From an uncultured Rhizobiaceae group bacterium (lineage in GTDB: Bacteria > Pseudomonadota > Alphaproteobacteria > Rhizobiales > Rhizobiaceae): a stretch of DNA of 6,454 nucleotides. Positions 1 through 4,874 of the stretch are shown one piece after another. The notes beneath the pieces are model-generated. The model searched no databases. It worked only from the letters and a program-made list of their open reading frames with translations, and was not told the DNA's origin. Position 1 is the stretch's first letter. Each line of letters starts with the position of its first letter. The stretch is from NCBI GenBank assembly GCA_937944075.1, contig CALDZZ010000017.1:1-6454 (forward strand). Reading direction: 5' to 3'. Both the position numbers and the translations under genes were made by a program.

Positions 1-3000
1 TTAATCCCATCTGCACATGCGGATGAAAGCGCAGTTTCAAGCCAGGTATCTGTATTGAACGCACCCGCCAATACTGAACTGGCCAGCGAGCCCTTTGAAA
101 TTGAAGGCCCGGGTTTTTCCATTAGCGTTGATGGAGAGCGGGTAGCCGGGAGTTCAATTGAAAAAAAGCATGTAACAACTCCGACAAAGCAAAAAGTCGA
201 CATTCAGCGCGTCACTGACATTGACCTTGAGTCTGTCGATATTCAAGTCAAGTTTGATGGCCTGGGTGTTGAGCCTGCGTTGAATGTTTCAACGGATGAT
301 CTTCGGCATGCCTATCAACAGGGTCAGCCCATAAAATTTCGTGCTTCCTCAAATTACCCTGACTGGATTGAAACTTCTGAAATCAGGATTTTCAGGGAAG
401 GGGATGAGAAAAGGGGAAAGCCACTACAGGTTCTTCTGGTAGATAACAATCAGGCTTCCTGGGTTATGCCGCAGGAAGGCGACGACAGATATTCTTATGT
501 CTTGCGTGTCTATGACAAGGCAGGGCGATATGATGAAACTGTTCCCCTTGGGCTCTCACGCACAAGCAGCGGATTTGAAAGACATGAAATTTCACCTGAG
601 GAAGAACCGATCTCTGCAGGTGAAGGCGAAGACAGAACAAACATAAGAAACATCCCCGTTTATGGCGGGGCTGTAACTGTATTTGGACGCAACATCCCTC
701 CTGGTTACACCGTAGACACATTGGGCGAGCGTGTTTCAATTGATAATGAAAACAAGTTTGTCATACAGCGTATCTTGCCACCAGGTGATCATGTGGTTGA
801 AGTCGATGTAAGTGGCACAAAAGATGGTGCTCTCTCGTTTGATCGTGAAATTCACATTCCGCGTGATGAATGGTTCTACGTCGGTCTTGCCGATCTAACC
901 ATTGGAAAGCGTTTGGGTGACAGTGCATTGGTGGTCTCTGCCCCCGGCGAATACGATAGTACTTATACCAAAGGGCGGCTTGCATTTTATTTAAAGGGTA
1001 AAATCAAGGGTGAATATATTCTGACAGCCGCTGCAGATACAGGAGAAGAAGAGCTTCGCAGCCTTTTCTCAAATTTGGATGAGAAAGATCCACGTTCAGT
1101 ATTGCGCAGGATTGACCCTGACGAATTTTATCCGGTTTACGGAGATGACTCTGTTATTCATCAGGATGCACCCACTCAGGGCAAGTTTTACATTCGATTG
1201 GAAAAAGGCGAAAGTCATGCTCTATGGGGTAATTTCAAAACTGAAATAACCGGTACAGAATTCGCCCGTATGGAGCGCGGTCTTTATGGTGCCAATGTTG
1301 TTTTAAAATCAGAAGAGGTCACCTCTCACGGTGAGCCAGTTGCCCAGATTGAAGCTTATGCAGCACAGCCTGACACGTTACCACAACGTGACATTTTGCG
1401 GGGTACCGGGGGTTCGGTTTACTTCCTTACCCGTCAGGATGTTACACGCGGATCAGAAACCATTACGATTGAAATAAGAGATCCGGTTTCTGGAATCGTC
1501 CGTTCAAGAAAAGTGCTTCGTTATGGTGAAGACTACGAAATTGATTACATTCAGGGCGTTATCATCCTGAACGAGCCTTTGTCTTCCACAGCCAATGGGA
1601 CTGCCCTTGTCAGGGAAGGTGCATTAGGCGATGACGTGATCAATCTAGTTGCGCAATATGAATATACTCCAGGGCTTTCAGATGTTGATGGTTACTCCTA
1701 TGGCGGACGTGCGCAGGGCTGGATACATGATAATGTAAAAGTTGGTGTTAGTGCGCTGGTTGAGGAGACCGGAGTTGCCGACAATCAAATTCTTGAAGCA
1801 GATATAGAAATCAAGCTGGGTGAAAAATCCTATGTTAGAGGTGAAATTGCTGAAAGCAGAGGGCCTGGTTTTGGGCGTTCAAACTCAATCAACGGTGGTT
1901 TGACAATTAACAATACAGCCACTTCAGGCATTAGTGGTCAAAGGGCTCGAGCATACCGTGGCGAACTGCATATTGACTTGTCTGATGTGCATCCAGAAAG
2001 ACGTGGCCAGATTGGTGCTTATTATGAAAAGCGCGAGGCTGGTTTTTCTTCTCTCGATTATGAAACAACAACTGATCAGAAAATCTGGGGTGTTTATGCC
2101 GAAGAGGAAATCTCTGATACCTTGCGCTATCGCATGGGCTATGAAGATTTTTCCGATGGTACCGGGAAAGTCAACAGGGAAGCTGACATTGAAGTAGAAA
2201 TCGGTCTCGACCCTCATTGGCAACTTGCGATTGGGGCAAAGCATTTCGATATAAAAAATCCTGGGGTAGCCAATTCAAATGGCCGTCGTACAGATGTTGC
2301 CGCCCGATTGACCCATCAACCGGATGAAGATCGAAAAGGCTGGATTTTCGGACAGGCAACAGTGGACCGCTCTGGTGATATTGAACGCAATGACAGAATT
2401 GGTGTCGGTGCGGAAGTCAGGGTATCAGAAAAGGTTGGCCTTAAAGGGGAAGTTTCCTGGGGAACATCCGGATGGGGCGGCGAAGCGGGTATAACATATG
2501 ACCCAACAGCTGATGATCATTATTATGTTGGTTATCGTGTCGATCCTGATTTCGGACGTACAACTTCGACACCACTTAATTCACGCGATAACAGTTCAAT
2601 CGTTGCAGGCTCACGCCACCGCTACAATGAGTTCTGGAGTGTCTTCCTTGAAAACTCATATGATCTGACCGGCCAAAGTCGTTCGCTGACTTCAACCTAT
2701 GGCGTTACCTATACGCCATCAGCCCTATGGTCCGTTGGTGGTGGTATCGAATATGGTGATGTGAGGGATCCTGTTGCCGGAAATCTGGACCGTTTCGCAA
2801 TCTCTGCAAACGTAGGCTACAATCGAAAAGATGAACTTGTCTGGCATCTTAAGGGGGAAGCAAGATTTGAAAATTCGGATACCAGAGGGCTAGATCGCGA
2901 TACCTATCTGCTAAGTGCAGGTCTGGTCTACAGACAAGATGAAGATTGGCGCTTGTTGATGAATATCGATGCAGCCATATCGGAATCCAACCAGGATGCC

Positions 3001-3534
3001 TTCCTTGATGGTGATTATATTGAGGCAAGCATAGGTTATGCTTACCGTCCGATTGACAACGACCGTTTCAATGCCTTGTTTAAATACAGTTACCTGTATG
3101 ATCTGCCAGGCGCTGATCAGGTAACACGTGAAGGAAGCATTCTTGGTCCTGCACAAAGAAGTCATATTCTGTCTGCCGACTTTATCTATGATATTAATCA
3201 GTATTGGAGCGTCGGTGCCAAATACGGTTTCCGGATTGGCGAAGTGTCAAACACCAGGGCAGCAAACGATTTTGTAAAATCCTCTGCGCATTTGGGTGTA
3301 CTGAGATTTGACTGGCATGTTGTCAAAAACTGGGATTTGCTTCTTGAAGGCCGCGTTCTGCATACACCTGAAATTGACACCACAGACTTTGGCGCAGTTG
3401 CAGCGGTTTACCGCCATGTCGGTGATAACTTCAAAGTCGGAGTAGGCTATAATTTTGGCCGCTTCTCTGATGATGTTGCTGATGTAACACTCGACGATGA
3501 AGGCGTTTTCCTCAATGTGATTGGCAAGTTCTAA
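1..3534 (+). CDS. Large exported outer-membrane beta-barrel protein, 5' end cut by window edge
   Basis: The frame is open from base 1 to the TAA at 3532-3534 (1,177 codons visible). The first codons read LIPSAHA-DES, which looks like the end of a signal peptide with an A-H-A cleavage site after codon 7, so the start codon lies upstream of the window. The TTG at 55 would fall inside the mature protein and is not a credible start. Regions in order: an Ig-like beta-rich segment (about 205-550) ending near LRVYDKAGRYDETVP; an acidic linker (about 586-640); a small beta module containing GRNIPPG and LPPGDHVVEV (about 655-810); a conserved-looking block with FYPVYGDDS and LWGNFKTEITGTEF (about 870-1290); a module with RYGEDYEIDYIQG (about 1400-1590); then from about 1660 a long run of aromatic, alternating strands ending ...NVIGKF, with the terminal Phe typical of outer-membrane barrels. 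I recall similar blocks in large proteobacterial proteins variously labelled OmpA-family or TonB-receptor-like. I see no TonB plug and no OmpA peptidoglycan-binding domain. The barrel assignment is fairly sure; the function is unknown. Confidence 0.9.
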   Translation, partial: LIPSAHADESAVSSQVSVLNAPANTELASEPFEIEGPGFSISVDGERVAGSSIEKKHVTTPTKQKVDIQRVTDIDLESVDIQVKFDGLGVEPALNVSTDDLRHAYQQGQPIKFRASSNYPDWIETSEIRIFREGDEKRGKPLQVLLVDNNQASWVMPQEGDDRYSYVLRVYDKAGRYDETVPLGLSRTSSGFERHEISPEEEPISAGEGEDRTNIRNIPVYGGAVTVFGRNIPPGYTVDTLGERVSIDNENKFVIQRILPPGDHVVEVDVSGTKDGALSFDREIHIPRDEWFYVGLADLTIGKRLGDSALVVSAPGEYDSTYTKGRLAFYLKGKIKGEYILTAAADTGEEELRSLFSNLDEKDPRSVLRRIDPDEFYPVYGDDSVIHQDAPTQGKFYIRLEKGESHALWGNFKTEITGTEFARMERGLYGANVVLKSEEVTSHGEPVAQIEAYAAQPDTLPQRDILRGTGGSVYFLTRQDVTRGSETITIEIRDPVSGIVRSRKVLRYGEDYEIDYIQGVIILNEPLSSTANGTALVREGALGDDVINLVAQYEYTPGLSDVDGYSYGGRAQGWIHDNVKVGVSALVEETGVADNQILEADIEIKLGEKSYVRGEIAESRGPGFGRSNSINGGLTINNTATSGISGQRARAYRGELHIDLSDVHPERRGQIGAYYEKREAGFSSLDYETTTDQKIWGVYAEEEISDTLRYRMGYEDFSDGTGKVNREADIEVEIGLDPHWQLAIGAKHFDIKNPGVANSNGRRTDVAARLTHQPDEDRKGWIFGQATVDRSGDIERNDRIGVGAEVRVSEKVGLKGEVSWGTSGWGGEAGITYDPTADDHYYVGYRVDPDFGRTTSTPLNSRDNSSIVAGSRHRYNEFWSVFLENSYDLTGQSRSLTSTYGVTYTPSALWSVGGGIEYGDVRDPVAGNLDRFAISANVGYNRKDELVWHLKGEARFENSDTRGLDRDTYLLSAGLVYRQDEDWRLLMNIDAAISESNQDAFLDGDYIEASIGYAYRPIDNDRFNALFKYSYLYDLPGADQVTREGSILGPAQRSHILSADFIYDINQYWSVGAKYGFRIGEVSNTRAANDFVKSSAHLGVLRFDWHVVKNWDLLLEGRVLHTPEIDTTDFGAVAAVYRHVGDNFKVGVGYNFGRFSDDVADVTLDDEGVFLNVIGKF

Positions 3535-3573
3535 AACCTGATTTTGTCTACAGTCAAAGTTGATGTTCAAAAG

Positions 3574-4494
3574 CTATTTGCGTGTCTTGTTTTTGAGGGC
3601 ACGCAAATTTCTTTTTACAAACCGGCTTATCTTATGGGTATCATTAAGCGTCTGAATTAATTCCCTGTGACGTGCCTTTGTTATACGAGCAATTTTCGTA
3701 TCGCCCCAAGACCGCGGAAAACCATGATCGAGGCATTGCAAAACTTCTGTATCCAGTTGCGTTAATAAATCTGGAGATAAACTGTTTGCAAACGTTCTGT
3801 AAAAAGCCCTAAATCGATCAAAGGACCAGGGTCCATGCTTCAACATTGCAGAGGTGTGATGTGTCATTTCGTTTTTGTTGGTTTCCCATAATCCGCTGTA
3901 ATTGAGAAAGGATAGCCAGCTTTCTTCCCGAGGTATGGCCAGGATAGGCACCTGCTGTTCCAGCGCCTGGATTGCAAACTGCAAATCAACCATGGGTGTT
4001 TTTGGAAAATCCGAATACTGGATATCCAATGTGGATGTATGAAAAGCCAGTGTAGCTGAACCCGGCAAGTTTACAAACCTGTAGGTATCCAGGGCCTGTT
4101 TGACTTCGTAGACAATACTTCTTTCATAATACCAGTCCGCGTTTGGCGCAAAGATAGACCCATGCACTGTCATGATTGCCTTTTTGTCAAACCGGTCAAT
4201 GGCATGCTTCATTCTCGAAATATAATCGGCTGGAAAAACGAAATCATCATCCAGCGTAAAACAATATCCATCCTTGATATAGTTTAACGGGTAAACCTTG
4301 CCCGTTGCGGACAGATCACCCTCGTGATCCTTACCAAGAAGGGGCGTAATTTTGTCATGCAAAAGACATTCAGGGATAAAATCGCTTTCGTTGATATAAA
4401 CATAAAGCATATCCAGTTGGGGCAGAATTGAATCGATGACTTTCCCCAGATTGTCAAACCGGGCAGGGTAGGTCGCCATAGCGCCGTAAATCAT
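3574..4494 (-). CDS. GT-A fold (GT2-like) glycosyltransferase, stand-alone
   Basis: This 306-residue cytosolic-looking protein has no signal peptide and no obvious membrane segment. It should transfer a sugar from a nucleotide-sugar donor; donor and acceptor cannot be read from sequence. Visible motifs are PARF at residues 10-13 near the N-terminal strand, ATGK at 63-66, the metal/nucleotide-binding LDDD with Asp 82-84, HGS from His 111, WYY at 121-123, LPGS at 143-146, VDL at 169-171, SGLW at 200-203 and WSFD at 223-226. The order GDLSATGK, then GY..TLDDD..FPADY matches, from memory, a glycosyltransferase family common in capsule and other surface-polysaccharide loci. I chose ATG 4494 over the in-frame GTG at 4498-4500 because the AAGAGGGG ribosome-binding sequence sits 5-7 bases before the ATG but would overlap the GTG. 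The C-terminus is basic (about the last 35 residues), perhaps for membrane association. The same motif set recurs in the plus-strand gene from 4875, so the two are paralogues. It is convergent with the outer-membrane protein gene, 39 bases between stops. Confidence 0.88.
   Translation of the reverse strand: MIYGAMATYPARFDNLGKVIDSILPQLDMLYVYINESDFIPECLLHDKITPLLGKDHEGDLSATGKVYPLNYIKDGYCFTLDDDFVFPADYISRMKHAIDRFDKKAIMTVHGSIFAPNADWYYERSIVYEVKQALDTYRFVNLPGSATLAFHTSTLDIQYSDFPKTPMVDLQFAIQALEQQVPILAIPREESWLSFLNYSGLWETNKNEMTHHTSAMLKHGPWSFDRFRAFYRTFANSLSPDLLTQLDTEVLQCLDHGFPRSWGDTKIARITKARHRELIQTLNDTHKISRFVKRNLRALKNKTRK
3577..3616 (+). terminator. Intrinsic (rho-independent) terminator of the outer-membrane protein gene
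   Basis: TTTGCGTG (3577-3584) pairs perfectly with CACGCAAA (3600-3607). In RNA the stem extends inward to 12 pairs (3577-3588 with 3596-3607), including two G-U pairs, around a 7-base loop. It is followed at once by the T-rich tract TTTCTTTTT (3608-3616). It starts 42 bases after the stop codon of the plus-strand gene. The whole element lies inside the last codons of the convergent minus-strand gene. On the minus strand the stem is followed only by a short T4 run, so termination in that direction should be weaker. Confidence 0.8.
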
Positions 4495-4499
4495 GCTCA

Positions 4500-4507
4500 C
4501 CCCTCTT
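4500..4507 (-). promoter_or_regulatory. Ribosome-binding site deciding the glycosyltransferase start
   Basis: Read on the minus strand, positions 4507 down to 4500 give AAGAGGGG, a purine-rich Shine-Dalgarno-like stretch. The spacer to ATG 4494 is 5 bases from the last G, or 7 from AAGAGG, which is normal. For the alternative GTG at 4500 the site would overlap the start codon, so the ATG is preferred. Confidence 0.6.
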
Positions 4508-4509
4508 TG

Positions 4510-4550
4510 GTAGTTTCAACCAGACAGTAGTTTCAACCAGACACCAGACA
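4510..4550. repeat. 17-bp tandem direct repeat, two copies plus partial third
   Basis: The unit GTAGTTTCAACCAGACA occurs at 4510-4526 and again, without mismatch or spacer, at 4527-4543. The next seven bases (4544-4550, CCAGACA) repeat the unit's last seven. On the minus strand the array lies in the leader of the glycosyltransferase gene, ending next to its ribosome-binding site. It could be a slippage duplication, a repeated protein-binding site, or a spacing element; the sequence does not decide between these. Confidence 0.9.
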
Positions 4551-4573
4551 TATCGAACATACGAACGACATTC

Positions 4574-4690
4574 ATGTCTTACTCAACGGCTTACCAGTCT
4601 TGTATTGATTTGGCAAAGGAGTGTATATCCAATGGGAAGATAGGGATCACATTTGATACTGCCAACATTTTGAATGCTAATATTACATGA
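4574..4690 (+). CDS. Possible 38-residue micro-ORF overlapping the next start (ATGA)
   Basis: ATG at 4574 opens 38 codons (MSYSTAYQSCIDLAKE...) ending in TGA at 4688-4690. That stop overlaps the ATG of the 60-codon gene as ATGA, the classic translational-coupling arrangement. The frame is open further upstream to a TAG at 4511, so the start is uncertain. No good Shine-Dalgarno sequence precedes 4574. No family is recognised; the product has no signal peptide or membrane segment. It could be a leader peptide, the remnant of a truncated gene, or chance. The overlap and reasonable amino-acid composition are the only support, so this is a tentative call. Confidence 0.27.
   Translation: MSYSTAYQSCIDLAKECISNGKIGITFDTANILNANIT
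4600..4683 (+). promoter_or_regulatory. Weak sigma-70-like promoter candidates for the plus-strand gene pair
   Basis: Two poor matches are visible before the 60-codon gene. The first is TTGTAT (4600-4605), 18 bases, TATATC (4624-4629). The second is TTGATA (4653-4658, five of six to TTGACA), 17 bases, GCTAAT (4676-4681, four of six to TATAAT). The second would start transcription at or just after the ATG at 4687, so the 60-codon frame would be expressed poorly or not at all from it, favouring the downstream gene. Neither is convincing alone. Confidence 0.2.
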
Positions 4691-4869
4691 ATTATGATCA
4701 GACATTAATTGAGGCTTACAAGGCAATGATTGATTTGCGTACTAGGCAAATTGAAGAGATCAGGCAAGGTGGCTATTACCGTTTTGGCTCAATGATACTT
4801 TCATGCTTCAAAAATCCTTTGAATATCTTCAAACTCATCAAAGAAGCATCCAAAAGCCTGCGTCGCTAA
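4687..4869 (+). CDS. Small 60-residue basic protein resembling a glycosyltransferase-associated helical segment
   Basis: ATG at 4687 is the first start after an in-frame TAA at 4678-4680. The frame ends in tandem stops TAA TAG (4867-4872). The N-terminal half is helical and charged (residues about 1-27, including RTRQIEEIRQ). The second half is YYRFGSMILSCFKNPLNIFKL followed by a basic tail KEASKSLRR. A Y-R-x-G segment followed by a hydrophobic stretch, N-P and basic residues recalls short amphipathic linkers I associate with multidomain bacterial glycosyltransferases; that is family memory, not a proven match. No clear ribosome-binding site is seen. It lies five bases before the next gene's ATG and is probably co-transcribed with it. 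It may be a genuine small partner protein or a piece of the downstream gene separated by a frameshift. Confidence 0.5.
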   Translation: MNYDQTLIEAYKAMIDLRTRQIEEIRQGGYYRFGSMILSCFKNPLNIFKLIKEASKSLRR

Positions 4870-4874
4870 TAGTT

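Noticed and set aside
55..57. TTG as the start codon of the large outer-membrane protein
   Set aside because: The frame is open back to base 1 and encodes what looks like a signal-peptide end with an A-H-A cleavage site. A start at 55 would remove the export signal from a protein that must be exported.
455..478. Inverted repeat CTTCCTG / CAGGAAG, and a shorter one CCCCG / CGGGG at 654-670
   Set aside because: Both lie in the middle of the coding region, have no T-tract, and are short enough to be expected by chance.
1934..2197. Alternative-frame ORF inside the large plus-strand gene, with other short frames on both strands (for example 464-739, 1924-2244 and 2911-3165 on the minus strand)
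   Set aside because: They lie wholly within a continuous, convincing coding frame, have unnatural composition (rich in Cys, His, Arg), and show no family motifs or ribosome-binding sites.
4498..4500. GTG as the start of the minus-strand glycosyltransferase
   Set aside because: The only Shine-Dalgarno-like sequence overlaps this codon; it is well spaced for the ATG at 4494 two codons later.
4616..4640. AGGAG at 4616-4620 followed by ATG at 4632
   Set aside because: The ATG opens only three codons before TAG, and GTG at 4621 opens only eleven. No useful frame starts here.
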